From positions 1 through 28,709 of the forward strand of contig DXXK01000099.1 of NCBI GenBank assembly GCA_019416425.1: DNA of 28,709 bases. Reading direction: 5' to 3'. Positions 15,946 to 25,541 of the stretch are shown here, one piece after another. Position numbers and translations under genes: made by a program. Source of the stretch: Bacteroidales bacterium (GTDB lineage Bacteria; Bacteroidota; Bacteroidia; Bacteroidales; Muribaculaceae). The notes beneath the pieces were generated by a model. It was not told the origin of the DNA. It worked only from the letters and a program-made list of their open reading frames with translations, and did no database searches. Each line of letters starts with the position of its first letter. Position 1 is the first letter of the stretch.

Positions 15946-15986
15946 TATAAATCTTATAACTTTTATAATTCTTATAAATCTTATAA
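15946..15986 (+). repeat. Nonanucleotide repeat with TATAA cores in exact 9-bp phase (array B)
   Basis: TATAA at 15946, 15955, 15964, 15973 and 15982, each exactly 9 bp apart, consensus roughly TCTTATAAN. It ends 10 nt before the thioredoxin ATG. The core, period, copy number (five) and position match array A at 9908-9948. Confidence 0.88.
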
Positions 15987-15996
15987 TTCTTGCGAT

Positions 15997-16308
15997 ATGG
16001 ATACGAAACAATATGATGCCCTGAAAGCCGATACCGGCGTGGCGCTGGTGGAGTTCTATGCAAGCTGGTGTCCACACTGCCAGCGAATGATGCCTGTGGT
16101 CGCCGACCTGCGCGAACTGTTCCAGGGACGTGCCAACGTATATCAGTTCGACATCGATCTGAACCAGCAGCTGGCCGAGGCTCTGGATGTACAGTCAATC
16201 CCGACATTCATAATCTATAAGGCCGGCGAGGAAGTGTGGCGCGGCAGCGGCGAGATGGAAGGTTCCGTGCTGGCCGGTCATGTGACACGCGCACTCGGCG
16301 AGCAGTAA
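15997..16308 (+). CDS. Thioredoxin-family protein (WCPHC)
   Basis: A 103-residue single-domain thioredoxin fold with active site ASWCPHCQRMMP at about residues 24-35 and the cis-proline in SIPTFIIY. The CPHC dipeptide is that of DsbA rather than the CGPC of thioredoxin 1, which usually gives a more oxidising redox potential. No signal peptide is present from the ATG at 15997, so it appears cytoplasmic. An in-frame ATG at 15931 exists but would translate the repeat array and is rejected. It lies 19 nt ahead of the C39-VKOR gene and probably works with it, possibly in thiol-disulfide exchange, but the opposite predicted location of the VKOR site leaves this open. Confidence 0.9.
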   Translation: MDTKQYDALKADTGVALVEFYASWCPHCQRMMPVVADLRELFQGRANVYQFDIDLNQQLAEALDVQSIPTFIIYKAGEEVWRGSGEMEGSVLAGHVTRALGEQ

Positions 16309-16327
16309 GACGTTAAGAGCATTCTTG

Positions 16328-17350
16328 ATGAAAACCGATGTTACGATATTCAGTGACTTCCTGAAGGCGCTTGGAGTGCCGCATACGGGCGCGGAGTCCG
16401 ATGCGGCGTTCCGTGCCATGCCGTTCAAGTCGCTGTTCGGCTTTTCGCGGCTGCTGAATTCCTATGGCGTCAGGACACGCGCGGTCAGGATCGCCGACAA
16501 ATCGGAACTGACCCGGATTCCCGTGCCCTTCGTTGCCCAGGAGGGAACCGGGTTCGTGATAGTCACCGGTTTCGGCAAGGATGATCAGGGGAATGATGCG
16601 GTGGACTACATCTACTACCACGATCGCAAGCAGCGTGATCTGGAACTGTTCCGTCAGCGCTGGAGCGGCGTTGCACTGCTGGCATATCCTCAGCAAGACT
16701 CGTGCGAGCCGGACTATCCCAGACACCGCTTCTACGAAATCGCCGAGCAGGTCAAGGCCTGGATTCTGACAGCATGCTGTGTGGCTATGCTGACGGCCGG
16801 TTTCATCTGGAGCGGCGGCTGGAGCCGTCTATCCACCATCTTCCTGTTCGCAATCGATTTGTTCGGCCTGTACGTGACGTTCCAGCTCCTGCTGAAGTCG
16901 CTGAAGGTGAACGTCAAGGCAGCTGACCGAATATGCGGCGTGTTGCAGAAGCACGGATGCGACACGGTGCTGGAGCAGAAGGCGTCGAAATTCTTCGGCC
17001 TGTTCGGATGGGCGGAGGTCGGTGTAGGTTACTTCACGGTGTCGCTGCTTGCCATGCTTTGCTTTCCGGAGATGATGAGGTGGCTGGCGCTGTGCAACGG
17101 TTGCTGCCTGCCCTTCACATTCTGGTCGATATGGTATCAGAAATTCCGGATACATACATGGTGCACCATGTGCGTCATCACGCAGTGCCTGCTGTGGCTG
17201 CAGTTCTTCTGCTACCTGTTGGGCGGATGGTGGCTCCATATCTTCCCGCTGCAGCTGCCGTTGTTCGTGCTTCTGGCGGCTTATGTAGCGGCCGTTCTGG
17301 GACTGAACCGTGTCACTACATTCATCAACTCACGAATTCCTAAGCAATGA
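16328..17350 (+). CDS. Degenerate C39-like domain fused to a vitamin K epoxide reductase (VKOR) domain
   Basis: A 340-residue membrane protein. Residues 1-125 resemble a peptidase C39 domain (FGFSRLLNSYGV, then VPFVAQEGTGFVIVTGF, and a final FRQRWSGVALL), but the segment with the catalytic DCG cysteine is missing and the catalytic His of the usual HFVV is replaced by a Gly in GTGFVIV, so peptidase activity is unlikely. Residues 140-332 have about five membrane helices and all four VKOR cysteines: C203 and C211, spaced eight apart as in human C43/C51, and the CxxC of WCTMC (C279, C282). VKOR oxidises a thioredoxin-like partner while reducing quinone. The start is ATG 16328 (a TTG just upstream is ignored). 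It overlaps the next small gene by ATGA. Confidence 0.86.
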   Translation: MKTDVTIFSDFLKALGVPHTGAESDAAFRAMPFKSLFGFSRLLNSYGVRTRAVRIADKSELTRIPVPFVAQEGTGFVIVTGFGKDDQGNDAVDYIYYHDRKQRDLELFRQRWSGVALLAYPQQDSCEPDYPRHRFYEIAEQVKAWILTACCVAMLTAGFIWSGGWSRLSTIFLFAIDLFGLYVTFQLLLKSLKVNVKAADRICGVLQKHGCDTVLEQKASKFFGLFGWAEVGVGYFTVSLLAMLCFPEMMRWLALCNGCCLPFTFWSIWYQKFRIHTWCTMCVITQCLLWLQFFCYLLGGWWLHIFPLQLPLFVLLAAYVAAVLGLNRVTTFINSRIPKQ

Positions 17351-17520
17351 AGACCATACCCGAAATCGACCTGAAGGATGCCGTGGACCTGACCGCCATG
17401 GAGATGAACACCATCCATTTCGATACAGGCGACGGATCCAACCTGCTGTCCGATCCGGTGAAGACATCGGCGACGCAGACCACCACGCATAAAGTCACCT
17501 CCCTGGCCGACTTGAAATGA
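17347..17520 (+). CDS. Uncharacterised 57-residue protein overlapping the C39-VKOR gene
   Basis: A short gene of 57 codons plus stop that starts inside the stop of the preceding gene (ATGA, 17347-17350), so translation is probably coupled. It begins MKTIPEIDLKDAVDLTAMEM, then NTIHFDTGDGSNLL, a Thr/Ser-rich stretch, and ends VTSLADLK. It has no cysteine, no signal peptide and no membrane helix. The N-terminal part with an L..MEM.xI pattern loosely resembles leader peptides of Bacteroidota ribosomal peptides, but the GG cleavage site is absent, so this is only suggestive. I do not recognise a family. Its codon use matches its neighbours. Confidence 0.7.
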   Translation: MKTIPEIDLKDAVDLTAMEMNTIHFDTGDGSNLLSDPVKTSATQTTTHKVTSLADLK

Positions 17521-17589
17521 AATATAATGAACCTCGGATTTGACAAAGGTGTTTTATAGTTTGAAAAGTCATTGAATTCTATTTCCATT

Positions 17590-18983
17590 ATGAAACACAT
17601 TTTTCCTTTATTGTGCGTAGCCTGTATGGCGTTGGGCGCCGTGGCTCAGACACCGCGTGCCGACATGAGAAACGAGGAGATGAAACGGTCCGGGGACAAT
17701 CGGCTGTATCTTGTGCATACATCAGAGACTCGACAGTGTATGGAATCCTGCAGAAGGACCGGCCGCTGAGTTTCAGGGACACACCGGTGCCACATTTTGC
17801 CATACATACCGGAGACAATGCGTTCATACTGACGATCGGCGGCAAGATACAGCCCATAATGGGGTGGGATCTGGGCAATGAGCTGTATGAGGTATCCGGA
17901 GCCGCGGGAGGTTTCGTCACAAACCGGATTCCGGTACCGGCTCCGGAATTCAAGAAATCGGATTTCTATATCAATGCGATGAACGCCAACATCACGCTGC
18001 AGGTGGTGGGATTCGGAGGAACCACGAACCAGATCACAGGTTTCTTCAAGATCGGAACGGATGGATACAAGAACCCCTTGAAACTTAAGATCGCTTATGT
18101 GAAATGGCGAGGTTTCACCGCGGGAATGAAGAAGACGCTGTTCGAGGACGAGAATGCGAATATGCCGTCAATGATCGACCCGCAGGGACCCTCGGGCGCG
18201 GTGGACGCCACCAACTATCTGTTCAATTACGAGACACCGAGTCTAAACGGTTTCCGAGCTGCTGTCGGAATCGAGATTCCGACGTTCAATACGAGCGACG
18301 GCCGTTATCTGGGCAAGGATTACAAGGAGTTCGACGGTCAGGACATCCTGAACAGGCCGGTCGTGGACCCCACGGCCTACAATCAGCTGGTGCCGGACAT
18401 TCCCGCCTATGTGGAATGGTCTAAGGACGGCGGCAACCGAATCCGTCTGTCGGGTATCCTGCGTACGTTGAGCTACCGTGACCTGCTGAAGAACAAGCGA
18501 CGCACCACCTTTGGCTGGGGTGTCCAGCTCAGCGGCAACTGGACCCCGATCCGGCAGCTGTCCTTCTCCGGCCAGGCCGTGTACGGCAAGGGCATCGGCA
18601 ACTATATCCTGGACCTGGCCGGTATCCCGTTGAGTTTCACTCCGAAGAGCGTCAACCCCGGGGCGTTGACTCCTACACCCGAGCTGGGTCTGGTGTTCGC
18701 CGCCACATGGAACATCAACCGCCGCTGGCAGATGAATGCGGTCTACTCGATGGCACGCATGTGGAAGGTCGGCGCCTACGCGCTGGCCGAGAGCGAGAGC
18801 GGTGACGATCCCGATGAATTCAACAATTACCGTTACGCCAATTATGTCGGAGCGAATGTGTTCTATCACATATCGAGCTTCTTCCAGGTCGGCATGGAGT
18901 ACCTGTATGGCCAGCGTCACACCTGGTACAGAGGACAGGCCCACGACAACAGGATCAGCTTCGATGTCTGCTTCAACCTGTGA
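17590..18983 (+). pseudogene. Outer-membrane porin-like protein with a frameshift after the signal peptide
   Basis: The ATG at 17590 begins a Sec signal peptide, MKHIFPLLCVACMALGAVAQ, in one frame, which then runs to a stop at 17767-17769. The long body (YIRDSTVYGILQKDRPLSF, HFAIHTGDNAFILTIGGKIQ, then amphipathic beta-strands ending in DNRISFDVCFNL with a terminal aromatic-like barrel signature) continues in the next frame to 18983. The body looks like a DcaP-like trimeric porin of Bacteroidota. One base appears missing (or two extra) between about 17690 and 17735. If real, the porin is not exported from the present reading; if a sequencing error, the gene is a normal porin of about 464 residues. 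No convincing homopolymer marks the spot, though a G4 run lies at 17692. Confidence 0.75.
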
Positions 18984-19011
18984 TGCTATTTGGAAAATAG
19001 GAAATTAGTGC

Positions 19012-19041
19012 AAAAGTTCGGAGAATTTTCCGAACTTTTTT
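19012..19041 (+). terminator. Intrinsic terminator downstream of the porin gene
   Basis: AAAAGTTCGGA (19012-19022) pairs with TCCGAACTTTT (19029-19039) around a six-base loop, followed by a T-run ending at 19041. The T-run supplies the -33 TTTG box of the next promoter. Confidence 0.85.
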
Positions 19042-19069
19042 GTTGTATTGAATTATTTGCTTAATTTTG
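19039..19069 (+). promoter_or_regulatory. Bacteroidota promoter of the large C10 protease gene
   Basis: TTTG at 19039-19042, a 19-nt spacer and TAATTTTG at 19062-19069: an exact match to the Bacteroidota consensus. It overlaps the preceding terminator. The predicted start near 19075 leaves a leader of about 78 nt to the ATG at 19153. Confidence 0.82.
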
Positions 19070-19152
19070 TGCCCGATTTAAGATTAAGGAAACCTAAACA
19101 GTGATAAACAACCATATTTAATCAACCTACAGAGAAAATTAACCCAGTAGCT

Positions 19153-22100
19153 ATGTTTAACAAAAAGCTAATTTTTTCCTCTGCTGGCCTGTGTCGCGGT
19201 GGCGGCGCACGCCGATGTGGTGTCGGAAGACAGCGCCAGGCATCTTGCGGCTGAGTTCTTCAGCGCAAGCGGGCATGACAGGCTGGCTTCGGCCGATTCT
19301 CTGGATCTCGCTTATGTAGGCGGGAATGAGTCACACCCTCTCTATTACGTGTTCAACGCTCACGAAGGACCGGGTTACATCATCGTCTCGGCGGATGACT
19401 GCACCGCGCCGGTGCTGGGGTATTCGACCGATGGACGTTACGACGCGTCGGCCGTGCCTCCGGCCATGAGCTGGATGCTGCAAGGGCTGGCCAAGGAGAT
19501 CAAGGCGGCGCCCGGTCTCCAGAAGCCGGTGACGCTGGCGGAGCGCCGCAGGCTTGTAAGCCGTGCGGCGACAAGCAACCAGCGCATCCTGCTGACGACT
19601 CCCCAGTGGCGTCAGGAAGCTCCGTTCAACAGGCACATCCCCGGCAATGCCCTTACGGGTTGCGTCGGTACAGCCATGGCGATGATCATGAAATACCATG
19701 AGTATCCGCAGCGCGGCACCGGAAGCTATGACGGAGTCAGTTTCGACGTGACGTACGACTGGGACAACATGCGCATGGACAACTACCGTTCCGGCTACAC
19801 CGACGCCGAGGCCGAGGCCGTGTCCACGCTGATCTACCATACGGCGGCAAGCATCGGCACGCAGTTCGGTTACTCAGGCTCCAGCGCGTACGAGGTCAAG
19901 GTGCCCGCGGCGCTTGTGAACTATTTCGGTTACGATCCGGGGGTTTCATACAGGAAACGGTCGGAGACGCGCACGCAGGCGGAGTTCGACCGACTGGTGG
20001 AGAACGAGATCCGCAGCAGCCGGCCGGTGCTGTATTGCGGCCAGGATGTCACTGCCGGCCACGCATTTGTGGTGGATGGTTTCGATCCGCTCTCGGGGAT
20101 GATCCATGTGAACTGGGGCTGGGGCGGAGCCGACGGCAACAGCAACGGCGGCTGGTACGCCACCACTGCCTTGAATCCTACAGTAAGCCAGTCGCACAGC
20201 TTCAACAACCTGACCACCATAATCTACAACATCAAGCCGGGCAACGGTACCAACACCGCATGGTCGCCGCTGCACATCACGGCCGACGGACGTCAGCCTG
20301 GCATGAGTTCCGACCTGCAGGGTGACCTGACTTCCGGCAAGGAATTCACCGTTCGTGTCGGAAACGTGAAGAATCTAAGCTACGACACTTTCTCTGGTAA
20401 GTTCGCTGTCGCTCTGTTCGATGCCGCCGGAGCATTCAAGTGCACGTTGAGCAAGGTGGACGGAATGACCCTGAGCGGCATGGCGATATATCCCGCCGGC
20501 ACCGTGGCCTACACATGCCGTCTGCCCGAGGGAACCCAGGTGGCCGACGGCGATATGATCCGTATGGCCACCAGTGCCGACAACGGCGCTATATGGCTGC
20601 CGATGGCGGGCGAGCTGGTGACGGTGAATGAGATTCCAGCCAAGGGTGCTGTGCCTCAGTATTTCACTGTGACAACGCCTGCCGGCATCTCCGGGGCCAC
20701 TTTCACCGGTGCCGACAAGGTGATCAAGGGATGGAACTACACATTCCGGGTGGTTCCGTCCAATCCCGACAGGGATGTGGTGACCGTCAAGGGAAACGGA
20801 TATCTCCTGACGGCCGGTGCCGATTACACTTACACCATCGGCAATGTCCTTGAGGATACGGAGATCGCGGTCTATGTCCAGCCTGCCTCCGAGGTCAGGG
20901 AGAAGCGCAGCATCTGGGTTGGACAGCCCGGCACGCTCGAGTCATTGATACCCGCCGCCGACGCCGGTACGGTCAAGGACCTGACGCTGTTCGGCACGGT
21001 CGATGCACGCGATTTCGCGTTCATGAAGGCAAGCATGAAGCTTACCCGTCTGGACCTGTCCGGCGTCAGGATCGCCGCCAACGGGTCGAACCAGGCCAAC
21101 GCGATTCCCCGCGAGGCATTCCGTAACCTCTGGAGCCTCAAGGAGGTGATTCTTCCTTCAAGCGTGAACCGTCTCAACAACGGCTGCTTCCGTGCGTGCG
21201 GAATCACCAGTATCGTGATTCCTGCAGCCGTCAGCACCTATGAGTACAATGTGTTCAACGCCGCATCCTACCTGAAGGATGTATGGGTGCTGAATTCCAA
21301 ACCTGCATTCGTGAACTGGTGCGTGTTCCGCGGTACCCCTTCCAACAGGACTGTACACTGCGTCAATGAGAGTGCCGCCAATGCCTACAGGTCCAACCAG
21401 TATTGGAATCAGCCTGATATCGACGCAGGCGTGACTTTCACTTCGCCATCGCAGGACGGGAACTCCTTCCCCGTTGCCACGGACTGCGCGTTCGCGGTTA
21501 TGGAGGACAAGGACGTGAAGTTCACATGTGACACCGAGCCCGGCCGCTACGCTCCGGGTACCAAGGTGGTTTTCCAGGCTGAGCATATAGCGGACAACGA
21601 CAACCGTATGGACGTATATGCGAATTCGACGTTGCTGAAACCCGACGCCCAGGGTAATTACACCGCGACATTGTCCGCCGGCACCATAATCCATTTTGAC
21701 CTTGTGGAACCTATGGCAGTAAGTACGCTTGCATCGCCGTGGGTGATTACGGATGCCACCGGAAGCGTGGGTATGCTCACCGATATGGTCAACGTGATGC
21801 CCGGCGCGCCCTTCTCCATACGTATCAACGCTTTCGACGCTCCCTCCAAGGCTTTCTGGGCTCTGGCCCTGACATCGGCCGACGGCCGTATCAAGGAGTT
21901 CATTTCCGAAATCGGCAACTGGTCGGCCGAGCCGGGAACCAATTTCAAGATGACGGTGTCTTGTTGCGTCAAGGAGGCGACCGTACGCGAGGGAAACCTG
22001 ATCCGTATGGTGACTTCCATCAACAAGAAGGACTGGAAGCTGGTGAACGGAGCCAACGAGAATGTGGTGGCCGCCATTCCGGCCTTGAACAACGCCACGC

Positions 22101-25100
22101 CTGTCTATAACTTCACATTCCCTGAGGGAATCGAGAAACTCGCCAACCTGTCGGGAATCGAGACCAGCGCGGTGCGTGGCCGCGACCTGACGTTCAAGAT
22201 TACGCCTAAGTCCGCCGGCAATGTCATCACGATGCTTGTGAACGGAAAGCCATATGCCAAGGAGGTGAAATCCATCAGCTATTCGTTCATAGCCAAGGAG
22301 GACCTGGACTTTGACATCCGTGTCATCACCCCCGACCAGATGGAGGCTGTCGTCTTTGACCTTCAGCCGGGCGAACGTCTGTGGGATCCGACCAACACCG
22401 AGCTGAAAAATCAGCGCCGGGATGCTCTGCGACCCAAGGTAGTAGTAAAAGGCAATATCGACTATACCGACCTGGGGCTGTTCAGGGAACAAAAGGCGTG
22501 GAGCACGGTAGTATCGCTTGACCTCTCCGGTGCTACAATCGTTGCCGACCGTTCGAACCCGACAGCCTATTCCGCAAACGAAATGCCGGCAAACTCGTTC
22601 CTCCCGACAAACACTGTCGGAACTCCAGTAATCAAATTAAAGGACCTGAAATTCCCCGCTACCGTAAAACGCATCGGCGCAAGCGCATTGGCCGGTTGCT
22701 CCAATATTACCGAACTGGAACTGCCTTTGGATCTCTACAATGATGAAACTATTTACTGGAAAGGTAAAAACAGACCTCATCAGGGAGGCCTAAGGGCATC
22801 ATGTTTCAAGGGTTGTGTTAATCTTAAAACATTGTACTGCTATGCTGCTCCTGTAAACGGCAAAGTCCATCACTTAGATTTTAACAGCCCAACATCCTGG
22901 ATGGACAATAACCCTACTATTACTTCTCCTATTCCATACAACGATAAACTTGGCATTACTGATCCCTCCAAAGTATCTGTTGTTGTAAAGCCGGAATATT
23001 TTAATACATACACTACCCGCCATGACAACGGAAGCGAAAATCCGGCATTTTACGACGGCTGGTATAACGGATGGGTATACAACGGATTCAACATCGTCTA
23101 CGACTACCCCGTCTACGGCGTCAATTTCGATGTAACCCGCTGTTTTACCAAAGATGCCAAATTCGACATCTCTAAAGCGGTATCCTTCCTGGGCGACAAC
23201 ACCAAGCTGAACAGCCAGGAATTCAGCGGTCAGCTCTGTATTGCCGTCAAGAGTGACGCGGCTACACGTCCCGAAGGTGTTGACGCCTACGGTGCGGCAC
23301 GTCAGGTGAAGGTATATGACAACGGCAAACTTCTGTCCGACGATAAGATCGCCCAGGACGGCACCGTATCGCTCACGTACTACAACCCCAACGACCTCGC
23401 CAACAAGGACCTCGTAGGCAACCACAACATCGATGTGGTGTACTTCTACGATGTCACATTCAACTGTGCTTCCGCAAATCTGCATATCGATCTGACCCCA
23501 CGTAACAATGCGACGGAGCTCGGCGATGAGGCTACTGAGTTTGAATATCTGGATTACTACAATGCTGTCGCCCCCGTGCTGCAAGGTGTCAAGGAGGATT
23601 CCCAGGTTCGCTTCAAGGTCGTGATCAATGACTTAGACCCGACCCAGGTCCGTCCCGTAGTCAAAGTAGGCGAGAATGTCGTGGCAGCTGACGAGGAGGG
23701 TTATTACACCGTAGAGGTAACCGACGGCGATGTGGATGTCAACGTGTACACCGTTCCCGTAAACGGCGCTGTGCTCACTCCGGAGGAAGTTGCCGCCATC
23801 AATCCCGAGGAGGCTGCGGACGTGACAAGCATCGGTCTGGCGGGTGATATCGCTCCGGATGCTGTCGTAGAGCTTGTCAACAAGCTCCCGGCTCTGGAGG
23901 AACTCGACCTGTCGGCCCTGACCCAGGCCCTTCCCGAAGGCGCGATGAGCGGCAAGGAGACTCTGGTTACAGTGACGTTGCCCGCTGCTGCCGCTATCGA
24001 GGCCAATACGTTCAACGGCTGTTCCAATCTGACTAATGTCGTGATTCCCGAATGTGTGGATGTGATCGGTGAAGGTGCCTTCAAGAACTGCGGCTCGCTC
24101 AAGAGCCTGAATCTGTCGGGCATAACAGGAGTGGGTGCGGATGCCTTCAGCGGATGCGACCGGATGACAAGCATCATCTTCACCGCCGCAAGGCCTGACG
24201 CCCAGCCTGCCGCCGTACGCCGTGCGGCGCACGCCCAGGCAGTGGAGGGATTCGATGCGGCCGCGTTCAATGGACTCAATCCCAATTGCGTGGTGTACCT
24301 GGACGAGGGTGTCGCCGTTCCTGAGAACGCAGGCGTGAACTATGTGCAGGTACGTCAGGATGCCGGTTCGGAATCCGGACGTGTCTACGAGGCCGTGAAC
24401 GACATCGTAATCAGCCCGGAGAATGATTTCCAGGCCGTGAATGCCTTCAGTATGCCCGCGGGGCGCACCATATCCATGCAGACGCAGCTTGGCGCCGCAA
24501 TTACAGGCAACAAGGGCTGGAAGGCTCTGGTGGTTCCCTTTGCCCCGGCCAAGGTGACCGACGCCGCGGGCAATGAGATGAACCGGTATATCCGTGATGC
24601 TGAAAGCGATCAGCATGGTCATTACATGACAGCTTCGCTTGGCGCTGACGGCACATTGCAGCTGACCGAGCAGATTCTGCCCAACACTCCCTACCTGGCA
24701 GGTCTGTATCAGGTGGAAGGCGATGCTGCGGTTCGTTTTGTGGCCGAGGGCTGCGAGGTTCCCCAGACTCCTGCGGAGATTCGTCTGGAAGGCCCTGAGT
24801 ACGGCCTGATGGCTACGCTGTCGCGTCGTGACATGCCTGCCGCCGGTACATATCTGCTTCGCGAGGACGGCAGCGCCTTTGACGCAGCCGGCGCTCCGGT
24901 CGCCGTGAATTCGGAGAATGACGGCGAAGACAGCTCGGAGGTTGTCGTTACGGTAAGTCCTTTCAGCGTTTACGCTGTGTCGCCCGCCGAGGTCTCCGGC
25001 TTCCCGGTGTCTGTCGAGGTTTCCGACCCGGTTCCGACCGGCGTGGATGTTTCCGCAGAGGTGTCCGGATTCAGGATCGCCCGCGAGAATGGAGCCTTGG

Positions 25101-25249
25101 TGGTCTACTCGGACAGCGAGACTACGTTGGATGTGTACGACGTAGCCGGCCGGCATGTGGCTGAGCTGCGGATTGCCCCGGGACGCAATGTGATCGACAC
25201 TCTCGCATCCGGAGTCTACATTATCCGTGGCCAGAAAGTGGTGCTGTAA
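19153..25249 (+). CDS. Secreted C10 (streptopain-like) protease with BspA-type LRRs and a T9SS-like C-terminus; frameshift in the signal peptide
   Basis: Multi-domain surface cysteine protease of about 2030 residues. Numbering from the GTG at 19199 (the first base of the uninterrupted frame): Spi-type prodomain at about 10-105; C10 catalytic domain 125-345 with nucleophile C155 in LTGCVGTAMAMIMKYH, H288 in TAGHAFVVDGF and N305/W306 in NWGWGGADG; then a repeated unit of two beta-sandwich modules plus BspA-like leucine-rich repeats, at about 351-770 and 845-1260; a third LRR block near 1520-1665; and a C-terminal module ending SGVYIIRGQKVVL, like T9SS type A sorting domains. The ATG at 19153 opens a signal peptide in another frame; removing one T of the T6 run at 19172-19177 joins it in frame as MFNKKLIFPLLACVAVAAHA. 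As written, export depends on slippage or on this being a sequence error. Residues around nt 22700-23000 have unusually low GC. Confidence 0.85.
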
Positions 25250-25278
25250 TCTCCGGATCCACCGCTATTGTAAGAACA

Positions 25279-25307
25279 CCGTCCCGCATCACTGTGATGC
25301 GGGACGG
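25279..25307 (+). terminator. Intrinsic terminator of the large protease gene
   Basis: A near-perfect stem of 13 bp (25279-25291 with 25295-25307), a three-base loop, then TTTGCT. It lies 30 nt after the stop codon. The T-run is short, but the stem is strong. Confidence 0.85.
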
Positions 25308-25541
25308 TTTGCTATACTCCCGTGTGTCAGGAACAGCTGTGTGTCTGAATGTTATTTAGTTTATGTGCATAGTGTTTCTTTTTTTGCTTTTGTGTGACAA
25401 ATTGCAACGATATTTGGATATATTGACAGAATATTGCTATTTTATTTTGATGTTTCATATTTTTTTTGATAAATTTGCAATCGTTAACCAAATGTTTCTT
25501 CGAAACGTGTATATATCGTAACAAAACTTAAGATTCGGCCT
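25308..25541. other. AT-rich non-coding region upstream of the second protease
   Basis: No coding sequence is seen. AT content rises sharply here and includes long T-runs (around 25379-25386 and 25460-25467). It holds the promoter at 25446-25477 and a leader of about 58 nt. Confidence 0.6.
25446..25477 (+). promoter_or_regulatory. Bacteroidota promoter of the second C10 protease operon
   Basis: TTTG at 25446-25449, a 20-nt spacer and TAAATTTG at 25470-25477 match the consensus well. The predicted start is near 25483. Confidence 0.75.

Noticed and set aside
15946..15986. CRISPR-like array
   Set aside because: Repeats are 9 bp with no unique spacers and no cas genes nearby.
15931..15996. Upstream start for thioredoxin giving a Ser-Tyr-Lys/Asn repeat peptide
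   Set aside because: The peptide is only the translation of the 9-bp array. The thioredoxin domain starts at 15997.
16328..16700. Active C39 bacteriocin-processing peptidase
   Set aside because: The catalytic cysteine segment is missing and the catalytic histidine position is a glycine.
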